64,000 nt of DNA from Effusibacillus lacus. GTDB taxonomy: Bacteria > Bacillota > Bacilli > Tumebacillales > Effusibacillaceae. The position numbers and the translations under genes are program-made. Positions 45,529-54,205 of this stretch are shown here, in pieces. Within the stretch, counting starts at the first letter, position 1; the number at the start of each line of letters is the position of its first letter. The stretch spans positions 1-64,000 of the forward strand of contig NZ_BDUF01000007.1 of the NCBI RefSeq assembly GCF_002335525.1, in the 5' to 3' direction. A model generated the notes under the pieces. That model was not told where the DNA came from. It ran no database searches and saw nothing but the letters and a program-made list of their open reading frames with translations.

Positions 45529-46377
45529 TTACAGAAATCTCGTCAGGTAGACTTCTTTTGAAAAACCCCGCAATGCATTGTATATCCGTTGCGCTCTGCT
45601 TTCCCGATCGGTTATCCCAAATACTGTCGGGCCGGATCCAGACATCAACGCTCCCATTGCACCGAATTTCACTATTTGGGACTTTAATCTTTCCACTTCC
45701 GGGTGCATTTTAAAGGTAACTTGTTCCAGCACATTTCCAAGTCCGGATACAATCCGCTCCGGATTGCCCGAAGCCAATGCTTGTATCATTCCCAGGGTGT
45801 CCGGATGGGAGTCGATTTCATCCACTTTCAGGTTTCCATACACATCTGCCGTTGATACGGTGATGGGTGGTTTAACAAGTACCACCCACAACGGGGGTGC
45901 CGCCGGCAGGCGTTCAATAATTTCCCCCCTTCCTCTGGCAATGGCGGTTCCGCCGTAAATGCAGAAAGGAACGTCAGAACCCAACTCTGCGCCCAGTTCC
46001 GCCAACTCTTCCAGAGTCAAACCCAGGTTCCATAAACGATTCAATCCGCGAAGCGCCGCAGCCCCGTCGCTGGATCCCCCGGCAAGGCCAGCCGCCACCG
46101 GAATCTGTTTATCGATGGTGATGTGAATACCCTTTCTGATACCATAGCGTTCTCTCAGCAATGCAGCAGCTTTATAAGCCAGATTTCTGTTGTCCAGCGG
46201 GATATAGGGAACCCCGCACGACAAGACAATCTGGTTGTCATCCCTTTCTTCCAGCAACAGTTGATCAGACAGGTCCACTGTCTGCATAACCATTTCGACC
46301 TCATGATAACCGTCAGCCCGCTTGAACAATACATCAAGCGTCAGATTGATTTTTGCCTTAGCCTTTTCACGTATCAC
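45529..46377 (-). CDS. ispE: 4-diphosphocytidyl-2-C-methyl-D-erythritol kinase
   Basis: Phosphorylates CDP-methylerythritol in the MEP isoprenoid pathway. A 282-residue GHMP kinase: [25 protein letters not shown] at the N-terminus, the phosphate loop [21 protein letters not shown] (about 90-110) and the C-terminal GSGPTVFGI. The start is GTG with only a modest ribosome-binding site. It lies in its usual place upstream of purR, with one nucleotidyltransferase gene between. Confidence 0.96.
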   Translation of the reverse strand: MIREKAKAKINLTLDVLFKRADGYHEVEMVMQTVDLSDQLLLEERDDNQIVLSCGVPYIPLDNRNLAYKAAALLRERYGIRKGIHITIDKQIPVAAGLAGGSSDGAAALRGLNRLWNLGLTLEELAELGAELGSDVPFCIYGGTAIARGRGEIIERLPAAPPLWVVLVKPPITVSTADVYGNLKVDEIDSHPDTLGMIQALASGNPERIVSGLGNVLEQVTFKMHPEVERLKSQIVKFGAMGALMSGSGPTVFGITDRESRAQRIYNALRGFSKEVYLTRFL

Positions 46378-46427
46378 GACTCCACCGCCTGCACAACACT
46401 TCTGTCATGACTACATTCTAAACAAAG

Positions 46428-46455
46428 AACCACCCTCTCACAAGGAAGGGTGGTT
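46428..46455 (-). terminator. Terminator after cphA
   Basis: Minus strand: a perfect 9-bp stem (AACCACCCT/AGGGTGGTT) with a 10-nt loop and CTTTG, 5 bp past the cphA stop. Confidence 0.7.
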
Positions 46456-46460
46456 TCAGG

Positions 46461-49121
46461 TTACATCTTGGCCAGGCTTAATCGGGGCAGAATCCCTTCA
46501 ACGGTCCAGACGGATACTGCACCGTACAAAGCCAGAACTTTCATCACCGGTTCAAGTTTTTCATAGAAAATCACAATGATCTCACCCGGTTGCATTTCCC
46601 TAACAGCCTGGGAGAGCGCCTCACATTCGTCCAAGATGATTTTGCATTCCCGATTTGGAACTTCATCCCGAATCGCCTTGTACATGATGTTGGCTACTTC
46701 ACCTCTCAGGCGTCCCCGCAAGTCCTTGTCTTCTTTTACAATTAACCTGCCAAATCCCTTTGCCGCAACTCTTGCCGCCAGTTCCACAACACTGTTATCC
46801 CTGTCTCCCGGCACCCCCACGATGCCGGTTACTCTTCTGCCTTCCCAAAGAGACGCCATTTTGCTTACAGCAGCGAAGGAGTCGGGATTGTGCCCGTAAT
46901 CCACCATTACATATCCGTTGGCAACCTGAAACAAATTGGTTCTGCCAGGATTGTGCCAGTCGCTTCTGAAAGTTGAAATCGCGGATGCAATCCGTTCTCT
47001 TGTCATTCCGTACCCTCTGCAAGCCGCTATTGCGGCCAGTGCGTTAGCGATGTGAAACTCGGCCGTTCCCCCCATTGTGATGGGTATATCGCAAGTGTGT
47101 ACGATTTTGTTTTCCGTTTGCCCTTTGGCTTCCACAATCCAGTCATTTTTCAAAAAGAATGCGGTTCCGTTGGCAGCAAGATACCGCTTTATCAACGGAT
47201 GGTCAGGCTGCAATGAAAAATAGACAACGTTTTTCTTTACCTTTCGCAGGCGAGGGATTGTCATCAGACCGGCCAGCCGTTCATCGTCAGCGTTCAGTAC
47301 CAGGGTTCCGCCTTCTCTTACTCGCTCTGCCACCAATGACTTTATATGCAGGATGTCTTCCAATTGTTCAATTCCGTCCTGACCTATGTGATCAGGCTGG
47401 ATATTGGTAATCACTCCAACATCCGACCAATCGTATCCGAGGCCCGACCGGACAATGCCACCCCTTGCGGTTTCCAGGACTGCCGCTTCCACCAAAGTAT
47501 CGGACAATACAGCCTTGGCAGAGATGGGACCGGTAGTATCCCCTTTCATAATGCACCGCCCATTGATAAAAATTCCATCTGTGGTGGTCATCCCTATGGT
47601 TTTTCCGGTTGCGGCAAGTATGTGCCCAATCATCCGGGTTGTAGTTGTTTTGCCGTTGGTTCCCGTTACCGAAATAATTGGAATTCGAGAAGGGGAACCG
47701 GCAGGGTACATCATTTCAACTATGGCTTCCGCCACATTCCGCGACTGTCCCTCGCTGGGATAATGATGCATCCGGATACCCGGGGCCGCATTGACTTCAA
47801 TTACGCCTCCTCTGCCCCATTCCAAAGGCTCCGCAATATCCGGAAGAACAAGGTCTACTCCGCAAATGTCAAGACCCACAGTTCTGGCTGCCCGCTCACA
47901 GAGCATCGCAACATCCGGATGGATTTTGTCTGTCACATCCCTGGCTATTCCGCCCGTGGACAGATTGGCGCTTTCACGCAAGTAAACAACTTCACCCGAA
48001 TCGGGTATGTCGTTCAAGTTTCGGCCTCTTTTTCGCAAATACGCAATAAGGATTGGATCTATAACAATTCTGGTTAAAGGTTTTTCGTGGTCATCCCCGC
48101 GCAGCGGGTCCAGATTGGTCAGCTCAATCAGTTCCGCTACCGTATGTTTGCCATCTCCCACAACATGTGCGGGAATACGTTCGCTGACTGCCGTCACATG
48201 TCCGTTGATCACCAGAACCCGGTAGTTTTTCCCGAGAAGAAATTCTTCAACCATAACATCGCTGGAATATTCGACCGCAATCTGAAACGCATACCGAACT
48301 TCGGACGGAGTGGTCAAATTCAGGGAAACCCCTTTTCCTTGACATCCGTTGAGAGGCTTAACCACAACGGGTTTCCCGACATTCACCAAGAAGTCAATTG
48401 CTTCTTGGGGCTTTCGAACAATCCTGCCGCGGGGAACAGGAATGCATGCCTGTTCCAAAAGGTTTTTCGTCAGGCTCTTGTCTCCTGCAATGTCAACCCC
48501 TATGGCACAAGTATGGTCCGAGATAGTAGCCTGAACGTATTTTCTGTGCTTGCCATATCCCAGTTGGATTAAACTTCCATAGTTTAAACGGCTCCAGGGA
48601 ATGCCCCGCCGCTCCGCAGCATCCACAATGGCACGCGTGCTTGGACCAAGTTCTGTCTTGGCGGCGATTTGTTTGGCCTCCAAGATTCGTTCCTCAAGGG
48701 GGAACGGTTTGCCCGACACCAGGGAGTCAACGAGTTCTACGGCCGTTTGCAGCAGATAACGGGTAGTTTGTTCGGCCCGATATTCGACAACCACATCATA
48801 AAGGCCCGGCCCGTCCGCATAAAGCGTTTTGCCGAAAAACGCAGGGACACCTGCCATCTCCGTCAATTCCAAAGCCACATGTTCAACAATGTGACCAAAG
48901 TAGGTCCCACCGTATAGACGTTCGATAAACCCTCCGGGTCTCCCTTTGGCGCAATGATGTGTACGAAGACCGGGGAGCAAAGCCAGCAGCCGGTCAATAA
49001 ATCCGGGTATCTCGTAACTTTCTGTTTCGGTCAAATCGTCAAGGAACAATTTCATGACCAGAACCGGTTTATGATTATAGATATTCGGACCGGACAAAGT
49101 CCGAATCTCGCCAATTCTCAA
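46461..49121 (-). CDS. cphA: Cyanophycin synthetase
   Basis: Builds the nitrogen-storage polymer multi-L-arginyl-poly-L-aspartate from Asp, Arg and ATP. 886 residues, a normal CphA length: N-terminal CphA domain (about 1-160), ATP-grasp domain (about 220-470: KPLNGCQGKGVSLNL, GVDLVLPDI, EVNAAPGIRMH) and Mur-ligase-like domain with the P-loop TGTNGKTTTTRM (about 490) and DYGHNPDSF. The start is TTG behind AAGGAG. It lies 5 bp after cphB, in one operon. Confidence 0.95.
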   Translation of the reverse strand: MRIGEIRTLSGPNIYNHKPVLVMKLFLDDLTETESYEIPGFIDRLLALLPGLRTHHCAKGRPGGFIERLYGGTYFGHIVEHVALELTEMAGVPAFFGKTLYADGPGLYDVVVEYRAEQTTRYLLQTAVELVDSLVSGKPFPLEERILEAKQIAAKTELGPSTRAIVDAAERRGIPWSRLNYGSLIQLGYGKHRKYVQATISDHTCAIGVDIAGDKSLTKNLLEQACIPVPRGRIVRKPQEAIDFLVNVGKPVVVKPLNGCQGKGVSLNLTTPSEVRYAFQIAVEYSSDVMVEEFLLGKNYRVLVINGHVTAVSERIPAHVVGDGKHTVAELIELTNLDPLRGDDHEKPLTRIVIDPILIAYLRKRGRNLNDIPDSGEVVYLRESANLSTGGIARDVTDKIHPDVAMLCERAARTVGLDICGVDLVLPDIAEPLEWGRGGVIEVNAAPGIRMHHYPSEGQSRNVAEAIVEMMYPAGSPSRIPIISVTGTNGKTTTTRMIGHILAATGKTIGMTTTDGIFINGRCIMKGDTTGPISAKAVLSDTLVEAAVLETARGGIVRSGLGYDWSDVGVITNIQPDHIGQDGIEQLEDILHIKSLVAERVREGGTLVLNADDERLAGLMTIPRLRKVKKNVVYFSLQPDHPLIKRYLAANGTAFFLKNDWIVEAKGQTENKIVHTCDIPITMGGTAEFHIANALAAIAACRGYGMTRERIASAISTFRSDWHNPGRTNLFQVANGYVMVDYGHNPDSFAAVSKMASLWEGRRVTGIVGVPGDRDNSVVELAARVAAKGFGRLIVKEDKDLRGRLRGEVANIMYKAIRDEVPNRECKIILDECEALSQAVREMQPGEIIVIFYEKLEPVMKVLALYGAVSVWTVEGILPRLSLAKM

Positions 49122-49126
49122 TTTTG

Positions 49127-49957
49127 TCAGCTCCTTGTTCTATCCGCTTGGTTGCCGGTTTCAATCACCGGCGTTCGCTCCCGCAGATGAAAACGATACC
49201 CTGCCGGCAGCACATGTATCACTATGCCGCACATGGCAAGGTTATCGTTATTGTGCAATCCGGGTGCATTGGAATAAGTCATGGCCCCGGCATCCAATAC
49301 CGTCACGGCGCCGTCCCCGATCACCTCAAAAACATGGTCTTTTAAAAGTAAGGCGGTATTCTCATCGATGCCAATGCCGAGATGGTGGGGATATTTTGCC
49401 ACCGCCGACAACAAACGTCCGATTCGTCCCCTCTGAGCAAAATGCTGGTCGATTACCACCCCGGGGATGAATTCCATGCCTGCCCCCATCTCAACGGCAC
49501 CAAGTCGGGGGTTTGTTTCCGGCTCTCCTTCGATGATCATGATGTTGGACATCATGGAAGCACCGGCACTTGTACCGCCTAACACCATGCCCTCTTCATG
49601 CCGTTTGTGCAAGATCGCATCAATTTTTGTCCCCCCAAGGAGGTTGGTTATTCGTACCTGGTCTCCGCCGGTAAAGAAAACACCGGTTGCTTTTTCTATT
49701 GCCTTTACCGCGCTTTCCGCATTGGCATTCGCACGGTTTGACACATCAAACGTCCTTACATCCTCCACTCCGATCCGGTCAAACACTTCCATGTACTCTG
49801 CTCCCACTTCCAAGGGCAATTCCGTTGCAACCGTCATAACGACAATCCGGGCACGAGGACCTCCGGATAATCTTACGAATTCCCGGAGGATTTTGCATTC
49901 CCCCTTCTTGTCTTCCGCTCCGCCGATCACTACCAAGTGTCCCGGGCGTTGACTCAT
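49127..49957 (-). CDS. cphB: Cyanophycinase
   Basis: Serine exopeptidase of family S51 that cuts cyanophycin to beta-Asp-Arg dipeptides. 276 residues with the nucleophile in VLGGTSAGASMMSN (about Ser140) and surrounding FFTGGDQVRITNLL, DQHFAQRGRIGRL and GIGIDENTALL. The start follows GGAGGGAG. No signal peptide is present, as expected for an internal store. The cphB-cphA pair sits between sspF and ispE, where B. subtilis has none. Confidence 0.95.
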   Translation of the reverse strand: MSQRPGHLVVIGGAEDKKGECKILREFVRLSGGPRARIVVMTVATELPLEVGAEYMEVFDRIGVEDVRTFDVSNRANANAESAVKAIEKATGVFFTGGDQVRITNLLGGTKIDAILHKRHEEGMVLGGTSAGASMMSNIMIIEGEPETNPRLGAVEMGAGMEFIPGVVIDQHFAQRGRIGRLLSAVAKYPHHLGIGIDENTALLLKDHVFEVIGDGAVTVLDAGAMTYSNAPGLHNNDNLAMCGIVIHVLPAGYRFHLRERTPVIETGNQADRTRS

Positions 49958-50037
49958 TCAGGCTCCCTCCACAAAAGTGTCCAATTTTCAGCTTGACCCA
50001 AGAAAATACAGGATATTCACCGTGATATGTAATCAAC

Positions 50038-50061
50038 CGGGCCCAGACATTTCCGGGCCCG
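50038..50061 (-). terminator. GC-rich hairpin after sspF
   Basis: Seven-bp stem CGGGCCC/GGGCCCG with a 10-nt loop. It is followed by GTTGATT rather than a T-run, so termination may be inefficient and cphBA may partly share the transcript. Confidence 0.5.
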
Positions 50062-50084
50062 TGTACGCCGTTTTAAGGAGTTGA

Positions 50085-50264
50085 TTAGAGATCTTTCCTG
50101 GCCAGTGCCTCTTCTGCAATCTCAATCGCACGTTTGACCATGTTTCCCGCGTCTTTGGCCCGGATGTTTTCCCAACCTTCCCGTTGGACGGTGTCATAAA
50201 AGCCAAGTTCCTTGGCAATCTCCACCTTTAGTTCTTCCGACATGATACCCCGACGTCGAGCCAT
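50085..50264 (-). CDS. sspF: Small acid-soluble spore protein, SspF type
   Basis: 59 residues. [23 protein letters not shown] and [21 protein letters not shown] match B. subtilis SspF closely. Such alpha/beta-type proteins coat spore DNA and protect it from UV. AAGGAGG precedes the ATG. A SigG-type promoter lies just upstream, embedded in the veg terminator. The germination protease site appears altered, typical for the SspF group. Confidence 0.95.
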   Translation of the reverse strand: MARRRGIMSEELKVEIAKELGFYDTVQREGWENIRAKDAGNMVKRAIEIAEEALARKDL

Positions 50265-50297
50265 TGCCACCGCCTCCTTTGTTTGGCGTACAAGATG

Positions 50298-50327
50298 TAG
50301 TATGGAATTTAGGCAAAATAAAAATGC
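50298..50327 (-). promoter_or_regulatory. SigG-type promoter for sspF
   Basis: Read on the minus strand: -35 GCATT, 18-bp spacer, -10 CATACTA (exact). The -35 is the last part of the veg terminator stem. Confidence 0.6.
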
Positions 50328-50348
50328 CTCCGACCTTCGGAAGCATTT
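50322..50348 (-). terminator. Terminator after veg
   Basis: Minus strand: a 12-bp stem (AAATGCTTCCGA/TCGGAGGCATTT), 3-nt loop and TTATTTT, 19 bp past the veg stop. Confidence 0.85.
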
Positions 50349-50366
50349 CCTCATTTCCCTATTTCA

Positions 50367-50645
50367 TTACCCCTCAACGTAAGTAACCCGGATATGTTGG
50401 TCATCCCGGCAAACTGTCAATTCAACCGTTTCCGTCAAGATATCCGCATAACTGTAGGATACTCGTTTAAAAGAGTTACCAGTGTTTTCAAGCTTCACTA
50501 CGAACACGGAGGGATAGGTCTCTTCCAGAACGCCCATCCGTTCAATGGTCTTTCTGCGACCGCCGTTAGCTCGAAGCATAATTTTCTCCCCGATGTACCC
50601 ATCGAGATTCCGTTTAATCTCGTTGAGCGGGTTTTTCGTTGCCAT
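50367..50645 (-). CDS. veg: Veg protein
   Basis: 92 residues starting [20 protein letters not shown], with [25 protein letters not shown] and [14 protein letters not shown]. subtilis Veg stimulates biofilm gene expression by opposing SinR. The start ATG 50645 has AGAGGTGG upstream. The promoter is a near-perfect sigma-A site, paralleling the well-known strong veg promoter. A terminator follows. Confidence 0.95.
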   Translation of the reverse strand: MATKNPLNEIKRNLDGYIGEKIMLRANGGRRKTIERMGVLEETYPSVFVVKLENTGNSFKRVSYSYADILTETVELTVCRDDQHIRVTYVEG

Positions 50646-50669
50646 CCACACCACCTCTTTCCACTGACA

Positions 50670-50699
50670 AGTATACCATCTGAAAAGAGGCTGTGTCAA
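50670..50699 (-). promoter_or_regulatory. Strong sigma-A promoter for veg
   Basis: Read on the minus strand: TTGACA (6/6), 18-bp spacer, TATACT (5/6). Located 25 bp before the veg start. Confidence 0.8.
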
Positions 50700-50833
50700 A
50701 TTAAGCAAAATATTATAGCAACGCTCATAAGAACCTGTCAATGGGGCTTTTGTTGCTGATTTGAAATTTATCCCGGTAATTTGTGAACAAAATTCTAATT
50801 TTGGAAATTTTCCACTATTTACGTCTTGTCTGG

Positions 50834-51694
50834 TTATCCCGGCGACTTTGGCAATCCCAGCCGGTATTTTCCCCTGGATTCCAATCCTCCAAGCCCGTCC
50901 GTGCCTGTAATGGTGGACTGAACAACGTCGTAAATGTTGATCGTCTGATTAATTGGCGTATAGGCAATCTTCTCCGCAACCAGCACCGGATCCAGGGCAT
51001 GAATGAGAATTCTCTTTGGCGAAGATGCAAAATTGGCCCCCGCCTCCAGAAGCGCCTCGTAATGGGATTGGCAAGCGCCTGCAAAGATTATCAGTTCATC
51101 CAAGCTTCTTTCGTATTTTCGTGCAACTTTTACCGCACGGATAAAGTTCTCGGTGTTGCGGTAATTGTAGATCTGGCTGGTGTCATGCCCTTTTCGTATC
51201 AGCCCGTCGTGCCCTGTTATAACAAGGATGTCCGGATGGTACAGGTCAAGAAAATGGGCCAACACATCGGCCATGCGGGATTCGCTGACATGATACCCGT
51301 ATGCTTGCAGCCCCAACTCTTCATAAAACAGCATGCATTTGTTGAGATAGCTTCCGTCTCCATCCAGGTGTACAATTCGGCCCGGGCGTTCATAGAATTC
51401 TTTGCTATCTTGAAGCTTTACGCCGGAGCGCAGCATTTGCTTTTCCTTATCCACCAGACGGCGCATTCTGATCAGCCGCAAGCTGTCTGCTTCCTGCCTT
51501 GAATGCTGCAACATATAGGATTGCCATTCCTCGTCCGTTACCCTGACAAGATCTTCGAACGGCGCGTCTGCCAGAAGACGTATTTCCATCCCTTTCAGAA
51601 CTGCCACTCGGGTAGTGGAATCGACATCGATCACAATGAAAAATACGTCTTTGTTATATGATTTGCGGGCGACCCGATCTCCGACTTTCCACAT
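50834..51694 (-). CDS. yabG: Sporulation-specific protease YabG
   Basis: 286 residues. Characteristic stretches: [41 protein letters not shown] and [23 protein letters not shown] with the catalytic His and Cys. YabG trims coat proteins late in sporulation. It precedes veg, as in B. subtilis. A SigK-type promoter with exact -10 lies 29 bp upstream. Confidence 0.96.
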   Translation of the reverse strand: MWKVGDRVARKSYNKDVFFIVIDVDSTTRVAVLKGMEIRLLADAPFEDLVRVTDEEWQSYMLQHSRQEADSLRLIRMRRLVDKEKQMLRSGVKLQDSKEFYERPGRIVHLDGDGSYLNKCMLFYEELGLQAYGYHVSESRMADVLAHFLDLYHPDILVITGHDGLIRKGHDTSQIYNYRNTENFIRAVKVARKYERSLDELIIFAGACQSHYEALLEAGANFASSPKRILIHALDPVLVAEKIAYTPINQTINIYDVVQSTITGTDGLGGLESRGKYRLGLPKSPG

Positions 51695-51722
51695 ACGCTC
51701 CCCTCCGATAGGTCAACTAGGA

Positions 51723-51750
51723 TATCGTATGAGGTGCAGGGTATGCACGT
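51723..51750 (-). promoter_or_regulatory. SigK-type promoter for yabG
   Basis: Read on the minus strand: -35 AC, 17-bp spacer, -10 CATACGATA (matches CATANNNTA exactly). yabG is a late mother-cell SigK gene. Confidence 0.6.
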
Positions 51751-51772
51751 GCGCCCAATAGAGCCATGGCAG

Positions 51773-52711
51773 TTATACCAGCATATCGTGCAAAACCCGT
51801 AAGATGTCGTTAAAAATCAAATCCAGTTTGGCAGAGTTGCTGCGAAAACCGGCAAAGGAGGAGTATCCCCACGTCTTTCCTTTCTTCATTGAAGGTGCGT
51901 TGCGAAATACATCTACTGCCTGAATCCCGCAGTTTTCCTGCAATTGGTTACGGAGGTACATGCGTACCTCCACTTCCTCGCCCTTGCGATAGCCCACAAT
52001 ACTGGCATCTGCGCCCAGATCAAAAAGCGCTCTGGCTGCATAGGTTGGAATGTTGACATCGATTTCAGCAATCAGTATCTGGTATCCCGAGAAGGATGCT
52101 TTCCTTGCCGTGAGGGCAGAATTGACAATCGCATCCCGGGCGTTACGGTCCTCCACGACATACAGGTTCTGAACGTCTTCATAATCCAATCCGCCGATTT
52201 GCAATAGCTCTCCAAAGGTTCGAAAAGCCTCAGCATCCCCTTTATGGAAATGGATCGTATCCGTCAGGATGCCGGCGCACATGGCTAGAGCCATTTGCCT
52301 GTCTATATTGGCATTTATTTCCTTGAGAACCCGGTAAACCAGCTGACTTGTTGATGAAACCTCATCATGGAGAGCCGCATCGGCCCTTTGGAGCAAATGG
52401 TTATTGGGATGATGGTCGATCACGTAAAACCGCTGCGGCATAGAATTGCACAACTGAGCGGCATGGGCTGTATCTACCACCACAATGTTTGCGTAATCAC
52501 ATACGTTAGGTTCGTATAGGACCGCCATGCCCAATTTTTCAATCAGACGTTTGGCATGACTGGCAATTTCCTGCGGAACCCCGATGTCCCCTCCGATGAA
52601 GCGGGCCAACGCGTAAGCGGCACCAATCGCGTCACTGTCCGCTTGGTCATGGCAAAGAATCAGATTGTTGCCCCCCTGAATCAGCGCCATTGCTTCCACA
52701 AACGACTTCAT
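51773..52711 (-). CDS. DHH-family phosphoesterase
   Basis: About 312 residues. Metal-binding motifs are HDQADSDAIGAAYALARFIGG (about 20-40), VVDTAHAAQ and the DHH signature YVIDHHPNNHL (about 97), followed by GILTDTIHFH. The C-terminus resembles a DHHA1 domain. Relatives degrade nanoRNA, pAp or cyclic dinucleotide products. No NrnA-type assignment is certain. Start uncertain: ATG 52711 is favoured over GTG 52744, neither with a strong ribosome-binding site. Confidence 0.8.
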   Translation of the reverse strand: MKSFVEAMALIQGGNNLILCHDQADSDAIGAAYALARFIGGDIGVPQEIASHAKRLIEKLGMAVLYEPNVCDYANIVVVDTAHAAQLCNSMPQRFYVIDHHPNNHLLQRADAALHDEVSSTSQLVYRVLKEINANIDRQMALAMCAGILTDTIHFHKGDAEAFRTFGELLQIGGLDYEDVQNLYVVEDRNARDAIVNSALTARKASFSGYQILIAEIDVNIPTYAARALFDLGADASIVGYRKGEEVEVRMYLRNQLQENCGIQAVDVFRNAPSMKKGKTWGYSSFAGFRSNSAKLDLIFNDILRVLHDMLV

Positions 52712-53053
52712 TTGACACCATCCCACATGAAAACCGGCCTTCACCGGTTCATTTATCAGAACTTAAAGATTGTACCATTTCTTAATCCACGTATGCTACT
52801 TATTTCTATCACTATATGGAAGGTCCCTCCAATAAGTGAAGAAGGCAGTCATATACACATCCAGTCTGTCCAAATATCGGACGAAGGTGTCAGTACATGA
52901 TTCAACCTGCCCAGCAGATTACGCAGCCTACCAGTAGTATGTCCCCTTATTGAAACTGGATGTCACAAATGATTCTCTTGTATCTGCCTCCTTGCATCCA
53001 AAGCTGGTGAACTATATAGTGAAAATGGTACATGCAAATGGAGGAATTGGCAT
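52712..53053. other. Divergent intergenic region between the DHH gene and psd
   Basis: 342 bp without a clear gene. It holds an 18-codon frame at 52897-52953 (plus strand) with GAAGGTG 7 nt before the ATG, and the psd promoter near its right end. A CATATACA element at about 52850 resembles a SigE -10. Nothing else was recognised. Confidence 0.5.
52992..53020 (+). promoter_or_regulatory. Sigma-A-like promoter for psd
   Basis: -35 TTGCAT (4/6), 17-bp spacer, -10 TATAGT (5/6), 33 bp before the psd start codon. Confidence 0.45.
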
Positions 53054-53890
53054 ATGAGCGATCAATTTCGTTTTCTGTTGGTTAGGCTGCTTCCAAAGAA
53101 AGCCATCTCGAGGCTGGCGGGCCATTTTGCCAAAAGTCCCGTGTCACGGTTCTTGATCCCCTTTTATGCCCGTTTCTTTCAAGTGGATTTGGAAGAGGCG
53201 GAAAAGCCGATCGGCGAGTACCAAAGCCTGACCGAATTCTTCACCAGACGCTTAAGGGCTGGAGCTCGGCCGGTTGCTGCAGGCGAGGATATACTTACGG
53301 CCCCGGTTGACGGAGTGGTTTCCCAGTTTGGTCTGATTCAAGAGGGCACACTCCTGCAGGCAAAAGGGGTTACCTACTCTTTGGAGCAGCTGTTGGGCGA
53401 TGCCCGGAAGGCCGAATCATACGAAGGCGGCATGTATCTGACCATTTACTTGTCTCCTCGTGACTATCACCGGATTCATACATGCTTGAAAGGAACTGTG
53501 TCCGGATATTCCTACATCCCTGGTTCTTTATATCCTGTAAATCCACTGGGGGTACGTAACGTTCCCGGCCTGTTTGCCAGGAACGAAAGGCTGACAACCT
53601 ATCTGACCTCTCCCTTCGGAGAGTATGCCATCGTGAAGGTCGGAGCGACAATCGTCGGGTCTGTGCAAGTAGTGTATGACAAGAAACTCTCCACCAATGT
53701 CCGAAACGGGCAACCCGCCCATGAAACGGTGAACGGACCCCTTTTGGAAAAAGGGGATGAACTTGGACTGTTCCGTTTCGGTTCCACGGTGGTGTGTCTG
53801 TTCCAACCGGGGATGGCCAAATTGGATCCTCTGCAGGAAGGGCAGTTTGTCCGGATGGGGGAGCGTATCGGCGAAGTTCCCGTAAAATAA
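53054..53890 (+). CDS. psd: Phosphatidylserine decarboxylase
   Basis: Makes phosphatidylethanolamine from phosphatidylserine at the membrane. 278 residues, with the self-cleavage site FGST near residue 245 (the serine becomes the pyruvoyl group). Other signatures: APVDGVVSQFG, YLSPRDYHRIH (catalytic His) and PGSLYPVNPLG. The start is preceded by GGAGG. pssA is not adjacent. Divergent from the DHH gene and convergent with the zinc-ribbon gene. Confidence 0.95.
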   Translation: MSDQFRFLLVRLLPKKAISRLAGHFAKSPVSRFLIPFYARFFQVDLEEAEKPIGEYQSLTEFFTRRLRAGARPVAAGEDILTAPVDGVVSQFGLIQEGTLLQAKGVTYSLEQLLGDARKAESYEGGMYLTIYLSPRDYHRIHTCLKGTVSGYSYIPGSLYPVNPLGVRNVPGLFARNERLTTYLTSPFGEYAIVKVGATIVGSVQVVYDKKLSTNVRNGQPAHETVNGPLLEKGDELGLFRFGSTVVCLFQPGMAKLDPLQEGQFVRMGERIGEVPVK

Positions 53891-53895
53891 GAAAA

Positions 53896-53922
53896 GCATC
53901 CCCTCAAAAATCGAGGGGATGC
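53896..53922. terminator. Terminator between psd and the zinc-ribbon gene
   Basis: A perfect 10-bp stem (GCATCCCCTC/GAGGGGATGC) with a 7-nt loop, between two convergent genes. The minus side is followed by TTTTC; the plus side has no T-run. Confidence 0.7.
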
Positions 53923-53926
53923 GCTC

Positions 53927-54205
53927 TTAGTTCGGGCGTACATCCGTAATTCTGTACTCAATCCCGTGAATTCCTTTGTAATATTCGGGGTACATTTCCC
54001 CTCCACACTGTTCACAGGAAAAGCGCGGAGCTACCGATTCGTCTCCTAAATCCATCGCATCAAAGTCTCGTACGACCGTCAAAGGGATCTCTTCATTCGT
54101 ATCGCAATCCAAGCAGATGTAGTTGACCACCTTGTTCTTTCTTTCCCTGGTGCTTGCTTTCCTTTTCTTTTTTCCTTTCTTGCCGTGTTTGGAAACCGGA
54201 CACAT
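53927..54205 (-). CDS. Zinc-ribbon protein of unknown function (92 aa), 5' end next to an IS91-type element
   Basis: A lysine-rich N-terminus (KHGKKGKKKRKASTRERKNK) and two cysteine pairs, CLDC (about 32) and CEQC (about 66), predict a zinc ribbon; the end reads YYKGIHGIEYRITDVRP. The last 113 bp of the transposase frame overlap its start. Its first codons, and possibly its promoter, may therefore be derived from the element. No family name is recognised. Confidence 0.65.
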   Translation of the reverse strand: MCPVSKHGKKGKKKRKASTRERKNKVVNYICLDCDTNEEIPLTVVRDFDAMDLGDESVAPRFSCEQCGGEMYPEYYKGIHGIEYRITDVRPN

